Source: Verrucomicrobiales bacterium (GTDB lineage Bacteria; Verrucomicrobiota; Verrucomicrobiia; Limisphaerales; UBA1100). Taken from it: a stretch of 9,470 bases of DNA. The notes below the pieces were generated by a model, which had not been told where the DNA came from, did not search any database, and was given only the letters and a program-made list of their open reading frames with translations. Position 1 is the stretch's first letter. Every line of letters begins with the position of its first letter. Positions 1 to 7,396 of this stretch are shown here, piece after piece. Made by a program: the position numbers and the translations under genes. The stretch is from positions 1 to 9,470 of the forward strand of contig WTHG01000023.1 in NCBI GenBank assembly GCA_011523245.1. The letters run 5' to 3'.

Positions 1-671
1 TCCTTAAGATAGCTGTGCACCATCTTGCTCAATTGTTTGGGAAGCAGATTGCTCGCCACGCTGATGACGCCCTGGGCGCCGACGGACATGAACGGCAGCG
101 TCAGGGCATCGTCACCGCTCAGGATGGAAAAGTTCTTCGGCAAGGCGGCCCGCAACTGGCTCACGCGGTCGGCATCACCGCCGGCTTCCTTGATGCACAC
201 GATGTTGGGGCAATCGGCTGCCAAACGCGCCACCGTGGGCACCGCGATCTCCACATTACACCGACCGGGTATGCTGTAGAGCACGATCGGCAGATTGGTG
301 GACTTGGCAATCTCACTAAAATGCGCGTAAAGGCCATCCTGCGAAGGCTTATTGTAATACGGACTCACCTGCAGCGAGCCGTCGGCTCCGGCGTACTCGG
401 CGGACTTGGTCAGATACACCGCTTCTTCAGTGGAGTTGGCTCCCGTGCCGGCAATCACCTTGCAGCGCCCTTTGGCGTAATGCACCACAAGCTCGATAAT
501 GCGGATGTGTTCTTCAAATTCCACGGTCGGCGATTCGCCGGTTGTGCCAACTGGCACGATGCCGTCCACGCCACCTTTCACCTGTAGCTCTATGAGCTTT
601 TTGAGGGCGGCTTCGTCCAGCTTACCTTTAGAAAAAGGCGTCACCAGTGCGGTATAAACTCCACTAAACAT
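1..671 (-). CDS. dapA: 4-hydroxy-tetrahydrodipicolinate synthase, 3'-truncated by window edge
   Basis: Condenses pyruvate with aspartate semialdehyde, the first committed step of the diaminopimelate/lysine pathway, in the cytoplasm. The visible 223 codons read MFSGVYTALVTPF at the start, typical of the DapA N-terminus. They contain the GTTGES loop (T43, T44), the PYYNKPSQ motif with Y106, LYSIPGR with Y132 and R137, and the Schiff-base lysine K161 in CIKEAGG, so all expected active-site residues are present. The (beta/alpha)8 barrel is cut at about residue 223 of a usual 290 or so by the left edge of the window; this is not a biological truncation. The ATG at 671 is chosen because it gives the family's normal N-terminus. 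No clear Shine-Dalgarno precedes it. It lies 45 bp downstream of dapF, which acts later in the same pathway, and is probably co-transcribed with it. Other members of the DapA/NAL superfamily are possible in principle, but the motif set favours DapA. Confidence 0.95.
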   Translation of the reverse strand, partial: MFSGVYTALVTPFSKGKLDEAALKKLIELQVKGGVDGIVPVGTTGESPTVEFEEHIRIIELVVHYAKGRCKVIAGTGANSTEEAVYLTKSAEYAGADGSLQVSPYYNKPSQDGLYAHFSEIAKSTNLPIVLYSIPGRCNVEIAVPTVARLAADCPNIVCIKEAGGDADRVSQLRAALPKNFSILSGDDALTLPFMSVGAQGVISVASNLLPKQLSKMVHSYLK

Positions 672-716
672 CTGTGGCCGCACGCTAACAGTTCAGGCGA
701 CAGAGTCCAAGCCGAT

Positions 717-1526
717 TCAAATTTCGACTGTGCCGGTAAAGACGAAATCCGCCGGTCCGGTGAGATGCACCGCCGAAAAAGCATCACCCTCCCGTTCGAA
801 GGCTATCCCCATGGTGTCGCCGCCGAGCACGTCCACCTTTACCGGGGAAGGCCAATCATTCAGGTGCGCCGCAATCATACCGGCAGCCGAAACGCCTGTG
901 CCGCATGCCAACGTTTCCCCCACACCGCGTTCGTAAGTGCGCACGCGGATATGGCCGGGAGCAAGAATCTGGGCAAAATTTACATTCGTACCGGCCGGCG
1001 CAAAATGATCATGAAACCGGATCTCTTCCCCTAAGCTGGACACCATGGCCGCATCGGCTTTCTCCACAAACAACACCGCGTGCGGTACACCGGTGTTGAG
1101 CGAATGCACTGTTTGCTCACCGGCGCTGGTGGGGATGGAATCGTTCAGCATCAGCCCTTGTGGCTCGGTCAAGTTGATGGTCACCGTATCGCCATGGATC
1201 TGCGCGTGGATCACGCCGCACACCGTCTCAAAGCTCAGCGTCTCTCCGCTATTCGTACTCGCCTGAATATATCGGGCAAAACACCGCGCCCCATTGCCAC
1301 ACATCTCAGCATCGCTGCCGTCGGCATTATAAAATTCCCATGCCCAATCCGCGCCGTTTTTGGCATTGCGCAAATAAATCAATCCGTCGGCACCAATCCC
1401 GCGTTGACGATGGCACAACTGCGCGATTTGTTCGCGACTAAGGGAAACCTGATCGTCTCGATTATCCATTAGCACGAAGTCATTCCCCGCGCCATTCATC
1501 TTGGAAAAGGCTATTTGCACAGGCAC
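717..1526 (-). CDS. dapF: Diaminopimelate epimerase
   Basis: Interconverts LL- and meso-diaminopimelate, supplying the peptidoglycan cross-linking residue and the lysine precursor. The 269-residue length is normal. The two catalytic cysteines are visible: C76 in the MCGNGARC motif and C208 in ACGTG. Also seen are the N-terminal KMNGAGNDFV motif, the NTGVPHAV substrate-binding stretch near residue 144 and ERGVGET near 199, so the enzyme looks active. The start codon is GTG (1524-1526). A second in-frame GTG two codons later is also possible, but both lie just before the conserved KMNGAGND. No convincing Shine-Dalgarno is visible. It sits 25 bp downstream of the hpnD-like gene and 45 bp upstream of dapA, so the two dap genes form the distal end of the minus-strand operon as seen here. 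Confidence 0.97.
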   Translation of the reverse strand: MPVQIAFSKMNGAGNDFVLMDNRDDQVSLSREQIAQLCHRQRGIGADGLIYLRNAKNGADWAWEFYNADGSDAEMCGNGARCFARYIQASTNSGETLSFETVCGVIHAQIHGDTVTINLTEPQGLMLNDSIPTSAGEQTVHSLNTGVPHAVLFVEKADAAMVSSLGEEIRFHDHFAPAGTNVNFAQILAPGHIRVRTYERGVGETLACGTGVSAAGMIAAHLNDWPSPVKVDVLGGDTMGIAFEREGDAFSAVHLTGPADFVFTGTVEI

Positions 1527-1551
1527 AGGCTACAGCGAAGCAGATCGTAAA

Positions 1552-2442
1552 TCAATCTCGGCCGTAATTCGGAGAAGAGGACCGGAAAAACGTCCGCGCC
1601 CACACACCGAAGAGCACGCTGAGCTTGGTAAACTTACTCAGCTTAAGCGGCACCGTATCCAGTGATGGTCGAAATTTCGCCTTCTCCAAGGCTCGCAAAA
1701 TCCGCCAGTACACCGCGGCCATGCATTCGCCGGCAATCATGGAACGTCGATCGCCCGCAGGCAGCAACTCGACGGTGTTTTGAAAATGTTGCCGTGCGCG
1801 AACGGCCATTTCAGCTGCGAGATTGTGAAATGCGGTGGAGTATTTCCCGGTCAGGATGGAGCGCGGTTCCACTCCGAATTTTTCCATCGCCTCCTGCGGC
1901 AGGTAAATGCGGCCCCGCTCGGCGTCATTGCCTATATCGCGCAGGATATTCGTGTACTGCAGCGATTTTCCGAGTGCCACCATGTAGTCCTGGCATTTTG
2001 CATCGCGATAGCCAAACACCTCAACACTTAGAAGGCCCACTGCACTAGCCACGCGATAACAATACAGCTCTAGATCCTCAAAGGTCTCGATCCGGTCCTG
2101 TTCGAGATCAGATTCCAGCCCCTTAATCAGTTCGTCAAAATGCTCGAATTGCAAACCATACTGGTCGATCACCGGATGCAATTCGCGCACCAACGGTTTC
2201 CGAGGGGATCCACCATCACAGGCCCGTTGCACATCTTCACGCCATTCCTGCAGCGCGATCCGACGGCTCTCCAGTGGACTGGAATCTTCATCCGCCACAT
2301 CATCCACCTGCCGACAAAAGGCATATAAGATGGTCATGGCTTTACGCCGGGGTTTTTCGAGGGCGATAAAAGACAGCGCTAAATTAGAGGCGCTGCGTTG
2401 GGTGATTTGCTCACCGGATTCAGCTTCGATCGGCTCACTCAT
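1552..2442 (-). CDS. hpnD: Squalene/phytoene synthase family protein, HpnD-like (presqualene diphosphate synthase)
   Basis: A trans-isoprenyl diphosphate synthase of the squalene/phytoene synthase family, 296 residues. The first aspartate-rich motif is AFCRQVDDVADE (D47, D48, D51). The second is NILRDIGNDAERGRIYLP (D169, D173). These bind the Mg-diphosphate of two prenyl diphosphates in head-to-head condensation. The NILRD..xDAxRGRxYLP context and the length resemble HpnD, which makes presqualene diphosphate from farnesyl diphosphate for squalene and hopanoids. Phytoene synthase (CrtB) or HpnC cannot be excluded from sequence alone. No HpnC or HpnE partner, carotenoid desaturase or squalene-hopene cyclase is present in this window. 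The ATG start overlaps the 3' end of the response regulator gene by 8 bp, in the arrangement ATGAGTGA, which suggests translational coupling. No strong Shine-Dalgarno is seen. Confidence 0.85.
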   Translation of the reverse strand: MSEPIEAESGEQITQRSASNLALSFIALEKPRRKAMTILYAFCRQVDDVADEDSSPLESRRIALQEWREDVQRACDGGSPRKPLVRELHPVIDQYGLQFEHFDELIKGLESDLEQDRIETFEDLELYCYRVASAVGLLSVEVFGYRDAKCQDYMVALGKSLQYTNILRDIGNDAERGRIYLPQEAMEKFGVEPRSILTGKYSTAFHNLAAEMAVRARQHFQNTVELLPAGDRRSMIAGECMAAVYWRILRALEKAKFRPSLDTVPLKLSKFTKLSVLFGVWARTFFRSSSPNYGRD

Positions 2443-3868
2443 CGGGGCCGTTGCTATCCTTGCTGTTGTTGCCCAAACCCAATTGCTGCATCCTATAACG
2501 CAATGAATGGCGGGTCATTTTCAACTGTTCGGCGCTGCGGTTGACGTTGTATTGATTCTGCTCAAGAGCCTTTTGAATCATCTTGCGCTCAAAAGACGCC
2601 ACCGACTCGGCGAAGCCGAGCTGGAAATCAATTTCGGCTTCCGTTGAGGAATCACTGCTGCTGCGTAGTTGTGTTTCCAGCTCGAAATCCGGCAAACTAC
2701 CGGGCTGCACTTCATCAGTTTGCTCAATGATCGCCGCCCGCTCCATTACATTACGCAACTCGCGCACATTACCGGGCCATTGATGGGCGAGCAGTTTTTG
2801 CTCCGCAGCCTTGGAAAGCTTAAGGGATGCGCGCCCAAGGTTTTGGCAATTCTGTAGTAGAAAATGCTCTGCCAAGGTCACCACATCGCGCCCCCGATCG
2901 CGCAAGGGTGGCGGGCGAAACTGCATCACATTCAGCCGGTGGTAAAGATCCTCACGAAAATCGTTGTCCTTGATTGCCTGCACAATGTTGCGATTGGTCG
3001 CGGCTATAATGCGTACGTGGACGCGCTTTTCTTCATTGCCACCCACGCGCGTGAAGGAGCCGTCCTCAAGAAAACGTAGCAGCTTGGCCTGCAGCGGTCG
3101 GCTCATATCACCGATCTCGTCCAGAAAAATGGTACCGCCATCCGCTTCCTCCACTCGCCCTGTCTTGGTGCGCAATGCCCCAGTAAAAGCCCCTTTCTCG
3201 TGGCCGAACAATTCACTTTCCAGCAGGTTCTCCGGAATAGCCGCACAGTTTAGGCGAATGTAATTCTTTTCTGCGCGCGCACTGAGATGATGGATGGAGC
3301 CGGCTACGAGCTCTTTACCCGTTCCGCTTTCGCCCAGAATCAGCACGGTGGAATCGGTCGGCGCCACGGTTTCGATAAACTTGCGTAGATCAATCATCTT
3401 GGGCGAGTCGCCCACAATCTGGTGCAATTGATAAATCGGACTGCTCCCACCGGATCGCGCCCGCAGGGTTTTATTTTCCTCCTTGAGATCGTAATGCTCG
3501 CGACAGCGATCCACCGCGTGGAGCAATTCTTCGGGAGCGAAGGGCTTGGAGAGATAATCCACCGCCCCGTTCTGAATGGCTTCCACGGCGAGCTTAGGCG
3601 TGGCAAAGGCGGTGATCAGGATCACTGGCATCTTGGGTAAATCCGCCTTGGCTTTCTTGAGCAGTTCATAACCGCTCATACCACCCAACCGGCCGTCGGT
3701 GATCATCATGAAATATTCGCTACCCTGCTCGGCGAGCATTTCCACGGCCTGTTCGCCGGATTCAGCGACATCCACCGTATAGCCGTCATCCATCAACAAC
3801 TCACTGACGGTCGCCCGCATGTTGGGCTCATCGTCGACCATTAGGATGGGAGGCAGGGCGGATTTCAT
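2435..3868 (-). CDS. NtrC-class sigma-54-dependent response regulator
   Basis: A DNA-binding activator of RNA polymerase with sigma-54, 477 residues. The receiver domain (about 6-122) has acidic residues D12 and D13, phospho-acceptor D58, T86 and K108. The AAA+ domain (about 150-380) has Walker A GESGTGKE (179-186), the sigma-54-contacting GAFTGA loop (226-231) and Walker B GGTIFLDEI (244-252). A Fis-type helix-turn-helix ends the protein (about 438-465, RSAEQLKMTRHSLRYRM). All motifs needed for ATP-dependent open-complex formation are intact. One oddity is that the loop after D58 reads GRLGGMSG, where the usual D-x-x-M-P-G-M-x-G has a proline. The ATG start overlaps the stop of the histidine kinase by 4 bp (ATGA), so the kinase is almost certainly its partner. 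The regulon is unknown: no sigma-54 promoter (GG-N10-GC type) was spotted by eye in the intergenic regions here. Confidence 0.95.
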   Translation of the reverse strand: MKSALPPILMVDDEPNMRATVSELLMDDGYTVDVAESGEQAVEMLAEQGSEYFMMITDGRLGGMSGYELLKKAKADLPKMPVILITAFATPKLAVEAIQNGAVDYLSKPFAPEELLHAVDRCREHYDLKEENKTLRARSGGSSPIYQLHQIVGDSPKMIDLRKFIETVAPTDSTVLILGESGTGKELVAGSIHHLSARAEKNYIRLNCAAIPENLLESELFGHEKGAFTGALRTKTGRVEEADGGTIFLDEIGDMSRPLQAKLLRFLEDGSFTRVGGNEEKRVHVRIIAATNRNIVQAIKDNDFREDLYHRLNVMQFRPPPLRDRGRDVVTLAEHFLLQNCQNLGRASLKLSKAAEQKLLAHQWPGNVRELRNVMERAAIIEQTDEVQPGSLPDFELETQLRSSSDSSTEAEIDFQLGFAESVASFERKMIQKALEQNQYNVNRSAEQLKMTRHSLRYRMQQLGLGNNSKDSNGPDE

Positions 3869-5307
3869 GATTCGTTTTCTTGGAGGAGAACTCGGGTTGG
3901 GAAAGTTAAGATGAACTCAGTACCTACGCCAAGCTCGGATTCTACAACAATCTTGCCACTGTATAGTTCGGTGTTTTGTTTCACAATCGCCAAGCCGAGC
4001 CCCGTACCCTTTTTCTTGGTGGTGAAATACGCTTCAAAAATCTGCTCGCGCTGATCTAAAGGAATGCCTTCGCCTGAATCCTTCACCCGCAATTCAATGG
4101 CATATTGTGGCGATGGACGGCAGCTTACCTGTACCATTCCGTTTTCACCAGCCGCCTCGCGGGCATTGACCAAAAGGTTCACCATGATCTCGCGCAGGTG
4201 CGCCCGTTGCATCATCAAAGGCGGCAGGCCTTCGTGCAGATCTTTTTTCAACTGGATTTGAAAGGCATGGTTCGGCGGAAATGCTTCCTCAATTGCACCC
4301 TGCAGTTCCTCCTTCATATCAATTTTTTCCACGCGCCCCTCGGACAACCGCGCGTAACCCATCAACTCGGTAAGGATCATATCCGACCGTTCCACTTCGC
4401 CGCGGATCATATTCAGCTGTCTAGTTGCCCCCGTGTTCTCCTCCTCCAAATGACGCCCCAGCGAGAAAGCGGCGTTGTTGATGATCGCCAAAGGATTTTT
4501 CAAACGGTGCGCAATCTCCGCCGCCAAGCGGCCTGTGGAACGCAGTTGCTCGCGGCGCAGCGAATATTCCCGTGCCTCGCTTTGCGCCTGACGATCCCGG
4601 TCGAACAACACCTGCACGCCGTAGCAAACCGCCGTCATCAATACGAGAAAGAATACCCGGATGGTAAACAACGATTCCTCATACTGCTCCACCGGCTGGT
4701 TCACCGCCTGAATTTCCTCCGGTGATGCCGGTCCCACACCCGGAGTCAATTCACCCAGAGCATCCATCGGATCAATCGCGATCCATCCTTTCCAAATAAA
4801 AATAGCCGCCGCATAACCGGCTGTGGTCAGCAGGTTCATCGAGATTTGCGTCACCGGTATCGGCACACTAATCGCATTACGCACGATCAACACGAGGAAC
4901 ACCCAGTACACCATGCTATCCAACCCTCCGGTAATCACCACCAGCGCCGAGACCACCAGGGCATCCACGAAATTCATCACTAGCGTCACCCAATGAACCA
5001 CGCGCAGCTTCCAGCTATTGAACATCAGGAAGAACACCATCGCGCCCATGTTCACCACCACGTAACCAAGAAAAAACTGCTGCACCGGCTCCAGTGCAAT
5101 CTCCACCCGGGCGCGCAAAATGTAGTCCTTTCCTTCCGCGTATTCGGAGAAGAACAGAAAGTAAGCGAGCAACCCCAGCACGGCCACCTTGACCGGCACG
5201 CCGATGTCGCGCTCCATCAGCTTCAATCGACGATACTGCTCCGAGGAATCAATCGACGAGGTGCTAACCAGCCGGAAGAAGCGTTTGATGTTCTCGAAAG
5301 CAAACAT
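3865..5307 (-). CDS. Membrane-bound sensor histidine kinase
   Basis: Probable autophosphorylating sensor that donates phosphate to the adjacent regulator; 480 residues. By hydrophobicity I see about six membrane segments (roughly 37-54, 76-96, 104-125, 131-150, 157-176, 213-235). An acidic, proline-containing loop (about 177-212) between the last two should be periplasmic, which places the kinase core in the cytoplasm. The core has an H-box HRLKNPL with phospho-acceptor H267, N-box NLLVNAREA (about 377-385), G1 DSGEGI (410-415), F-box-like EAYFTTKKKGTG and G2 GTGLGLA (434-440), so it looks catalytically complete. The N-terminal membrane domain is not one I can name, and no PAS, HAMP or CHASE domain is evident. 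A weak AAGG lies about 10 nt before the ATG. It starts 12 bp after coaC and overlaps the regulator gene by 4 bp. The signal is unknown. Confidence 0.93.
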   Translation of the reverse strand: MFAFENIKRFFRLVSTSSIDSSEQYRRLKLMERDIGVPVKVAVLGLLAYFLFFSEYAEGKDYILRARVEIALEPVQQFFLGYVVVNMGAMVFFLMFNSWKLRVVHWVTLVMNFVDALVVSALVVITGGLDSMVYWVFLVLIVRNAISVPIPVTQISMNLLTTAGYAAAIFIWKGWIAIDPMDALGELTPGVGPASPEEIQAVNQPVEQYEESLFTIRVFFLVLMTAVCYGVQVLFDRDRQAQSEAREYSLRREQLRSTGRLAAEIAHRLKNPLAIINNAAFSLGRHLEEENTGATRQLNMIRGEVERSDMILTELMGYARLSEGRVEKIDMKEELQGAIEEAFPPNHAFQIQLKKDLHEGLPPLMMQRAHLREIMVNLLVNAREAAGENGMVQVSCRPSPQYAIELRVKDSGEGIPLDQREQIFEAYFTTKKKGTGLGLAIVKQNTELYSGKIVVESELGVGTEFILTFPTRVLLQENES

Positions 5308-5319
5308 TGGGGGCGCCTT

Positions 5320-5877
5320 TTACGATGCCAATTCAGCGGCCTGCAAGGCTCTTTCCACAATTTCCTCCACCGGCGCCAGCCGGCCGAGGCCTTCATAGCC
5401 GCAGGCCAAATCGCCCGCGGCCGGGCCAATAAAATGGGCACCACGATCTTTCAGCAATGACACATTCGCCTGTGTGGCCGGGTGTTCCCACATCTTGCCA
5501 TTCAAGGCCGGGGCCAAGAGCATCTTGGCCGCTGGATTGGCCGCCAGAGCAATACAGCCCAAGGCGTCATCCGCCTGCCCTTGCGCCAGCTTGGCCAACG
5601 TATTGGCAGTAGCCGGCGCCACGAGGATGAGATCCGCCTCATCGGCAAGGCGAATATGCGTCGGCCGCCAGCCTTCCTCTTCATCGTACAAGCTGGTCAC
5701 CACCGGATTGCGCGACAGCGTCTTGAAGGGCAATGGCGTGATAAACTCCTGTGCATCGCGTGTCATGACCACGTGCACGGACGCACCGGCTTTCACCAAC
5801 TGGCTGCACACATCCACCGCCTTGTGCGCAGCGATGGAACCCGTGACGCCGAGGATGATGGTTGTTTTTTCTGCCAC
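5320..5877 (-). CDS. coaC: Phosphopantothenoylcysteine decarboxylase, stand-alone CoaC flavoprotein
   Basis: FMN-dependent decarboxylation of 4'-phosphopantothenoylcysteine to 4'-phosphopantetheine in coenzyme A synthesis. At 185 residues it matches the HFCD flavoprotein domain alone. Visible motifs are GVTGSIAAHKA (10-20, flavin-binding region), catalytic H74 in THIRLADEAD, APATANTLAK (87-96), PALNGKMW with N126 (substrate binding, usually PAMN), and LACGYEGLGRL with C159 (the reductive cysteine). In many bacteria this domain is fused to a CoaB ligase domain as a roughly 400-residue CoaBC protein. Here the gene ends after the CoaC domain and the kinase gene begins 12 bp later, so CoaB must be encoded elsewhere or another ligase used. 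The start is GTG, sharing one base with the gmk stop (TAGTG), with an AAAGGCGG stretch a few bases upstream as a possible ribosome site. Another HFCD family role is less likely given the C159 and N126 motifs. Confidence 0.88.
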   Translation of the reverse strand: MAEKTTIILGVTGSIAAHKAVDVCSQLVKAGASVHVVMTRDAQEFITPLPFKTLSRNPVVTSLYDEEEGWRPTHIRLADEADLILVAPATANTLAKLAQGQADDALGCIALAANPAAKMLLAPALNGKMWEHPATQANVSLLKDRGAHFIGPAAGDLACGYEGLGRLAPVEEIVERALQAAELAS

Positions 5878-6470
5878 TAAGCCGCCTTTGCGTTTTGGTA
5901 AATGTTTTGGGCACGCTCGAAATCCGCCTCGCGCGTACTGCTTACGATCACATGATCAAACTGATCTTGTTGATGCATCTCCGCCTCGGCAATCGCCAAG
6001 CGCTCCTCGATGGTATCTGCCTTATCCGCCGCGCGTTCCTCCAGCCGCGCGCGTAATTCTGAAACATCGGACACCACAATGAACAGCGTCTGCAAAGCCT
6101 TCCCCAAAGCATTGTCCTGACGCGCCATCGCGCTGAGCGTCAAGGCGCCCTGCACGTCGTTCACGATCAACACATCTCGGCCCGCCGCCAGCGCCTCCTG
6201 TACACTGGACTTCAAGGTGCCATAGCGATTTCCGTACACCTCGGCGTGTTCCAGAAAACCGCCGGCACGAATTTGCGCGAGGAAATCGGTTTCCGTCACA
6301 AAGTGATAATCCTGACCATCCACCTCGCCTTCACGCGGTGCGCGGGTGGTGCAGGTAACCATGCGTTGGAGGTTGGCATTCGCCTCCAATAGGCGATGCG
6401 CCACGGTGGTTTTCCCCACACCCGAAGGGCCGGAGAGCACCAGCAAAACTGGTTGCGATTGCTCGGCCAT
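5877..6470 (-). CDS. gmk: Guanylate kinase
   Basis: Phosphorylates GMP to GDP with ATP, a housekeeping step in guanine nucleotide synthesis. The 197-residue length is normal. The P-loop is GPSGVGKT (14-21). The GMP-binding region shows CTTRAPREGE (40-49), DYHF (54-57), FLEHAEVYGNRYGT (72-85) and VNDVQGA (about 103-109), all aligning with the family pattern including the E. coli enzyme. The lid region (EERAADKADTIEERL) is recognisable but less canonical. The ATG start overlaps the yicC stop by one base (TAATG) and the stop overlaps the coaC start by one base, indicating tight translational coupling. The common neighbour rpoZ, often found directly after gmk, is absent here. Confidence 0.96.
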   Translation of the reverse strand: MAEQSQPVLLVLSGPSGVGKTTVAHRLLEANANLQRMVTCTTRAPREGEVDGQDYHFVTETDFLAQIRAGGFLEHAEVYGNRYGTLKSSVQEALAAGRDVLIVNDVQGALTLSAMARQDNALGKALQTLFIVVSDVSELRARLEERAADKADTIEERLAIAEAEMHQQDQFDHVIVSSTREADFERAQNIYQNAKAA

Positions 6471-7345
6471 TATTCGACGTTTTGCACTTGCTCGCGGAAT
6501 TTCTCCAACTCGCTTTTCATCGTCACCACTAACCGCGAGATGACCGGGTCATTAGCTTTCGAACCGATTGTATTTACTTCGCGGTTCATTTCCTGCGAGA
6601 GAAAATCCAGCGTGCGACCGACCGGCCCCTTGGCCTTGGCGTAATCAGCAAATTGGTCGAAATGACTTTCCAAGCGCGTCAGTTCCTCGGTGATGTCTAT
6701 TCGGTCTGCAAACAAGGCTACTTCCTTAAGTACGCGTTCATCATCCAGTTTCAGGTCTAGGCCAGATTGATTGAGCCGATCTAGCAACGCTTCCCGATGT
6801 CGGCGCACAGTTTTGGGTGCCTGCCGTTTCACGGCCTGAACCGATTTCTGCAGCGCCTCAATACGCTTCTGTAAATCCATCTTCAGATTTGCACCCTCCC
6901 GGGCGCGCATTGCCAATAACTCCTTAAGAGCAGCCCGCACAGCCTTGCGCAATGGCGCCCACAGAGATTCCACATCCAACTCTTCCTCTGAAGTCTGCAG
7001 CACGCCCGGGGCTCGTAGGATTGTGTCCAAACTCACCTCGCCTCCGAGTTTTAAATCTGTCGCCAGCTTACGATATTCCTTGGAGTATTCTTTGGCCAGA
7101 TTGCGGTCAATCTCTACCTGCGCGCGTTCGCCACTCTTGTTCGCCCATTGCACACGAGCCGCGATCCGGCCGCGTGACACCTTGGTATTGATCTCATCCC
7201 GGGCGCGGCTTTCCAAAGCGTCGAGTTCCCGCGGCAAGTACAACGACAGCTCCGCCTGCTTGCGGTTTACCGTGCTGATTTCCACGGTGAATTTCGCTCC
7301 GCCTCGCGCCGCTTCGCCGCGGCCATAGCCGGTCATGGAATTCAT
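6470..7345 (-). CDS. yicC: YicC family endoribonuclease
   Basis: YicC/YloC family protein, described in other bacteria as an endoribonuclease that affects small-RNA and mRNA turnover. The 291-residue length is typical. The N-terminal YicC domain begins with MNSMTGYGRGEA. The C-terminal DUF1732-type domain carries the family signatures REGANLKMDL, DRIDITEELTRLESH, GRTLDFLSQEMNREVNT and the terminal REQVQNVE. The first ATG gives MNSMTGYG, and the ATG at codon 4 is an alternative. No clear Shine-Dalgarno precedes it. A short palindrome, GTCACCGTGAC at 7352-7362, lies just upstream of the start but may be chance. It overlaps gmk by one base, the common yicC-gmk pairing, and follows ymdB after 51 bp. 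Confidence 0.95.
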   Translation of the reverse strand: MNSMTGYGRGEAARGGAKFTVEISTVNRKQAELSLYLPRELDALESRARDEINTKVSRGRIAARVQWANKSGERAQVEIDRNLAKEYSKEYRKLATDLKLGGEVSLDTILRAPGVLQTSEEELDVESLWAPLRKAVRAALKELLAMRAREGANLKMDLQKRIEALQKSVQAVKRQAPKTVRRHREALLDRLNQSGLDLKLDDERVLKEVALFADRIDITEELTRLESHFDQFADYAKAKGPVGRTLDFLSQEMNREVNTIGSKANDPVISRLVVTMKSELEKFREQVQNVE

Positions 7346-7396
7346 AGGGCGGTCACCGTGACAGAAATCGACTGCATTTGAAAGGCAGAACGCCGC

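Noticed and set aside
15..587. Plus-strand open frame of 190 codons
   Set aside because: It lies entirely antisense to dapA, whose catalytic motifs are clear; it has no recognisable domain and is explained by codon bias of the real gene.
4105..4725. Plus-strand open frame of 206 codons
   Set aside because: Antisense shadow of the histidine kinase core; the translation is rich in His, Gln and Arg with no domain pattern.
5474..6082. Plus-strand open frame of 202 codons spanning the coaC/gmk junction
   Set aside because: Runs antisense across two well-supported genes and shows no family motif.
7352..7362. Palindrome GTCACCGTGAC just upstream of yicC as a possible operator
   Set aside because: Two 5-bp arms with one central base is a length expected by chance in 9 kb, and no second copy was noticed in another intergenic region.
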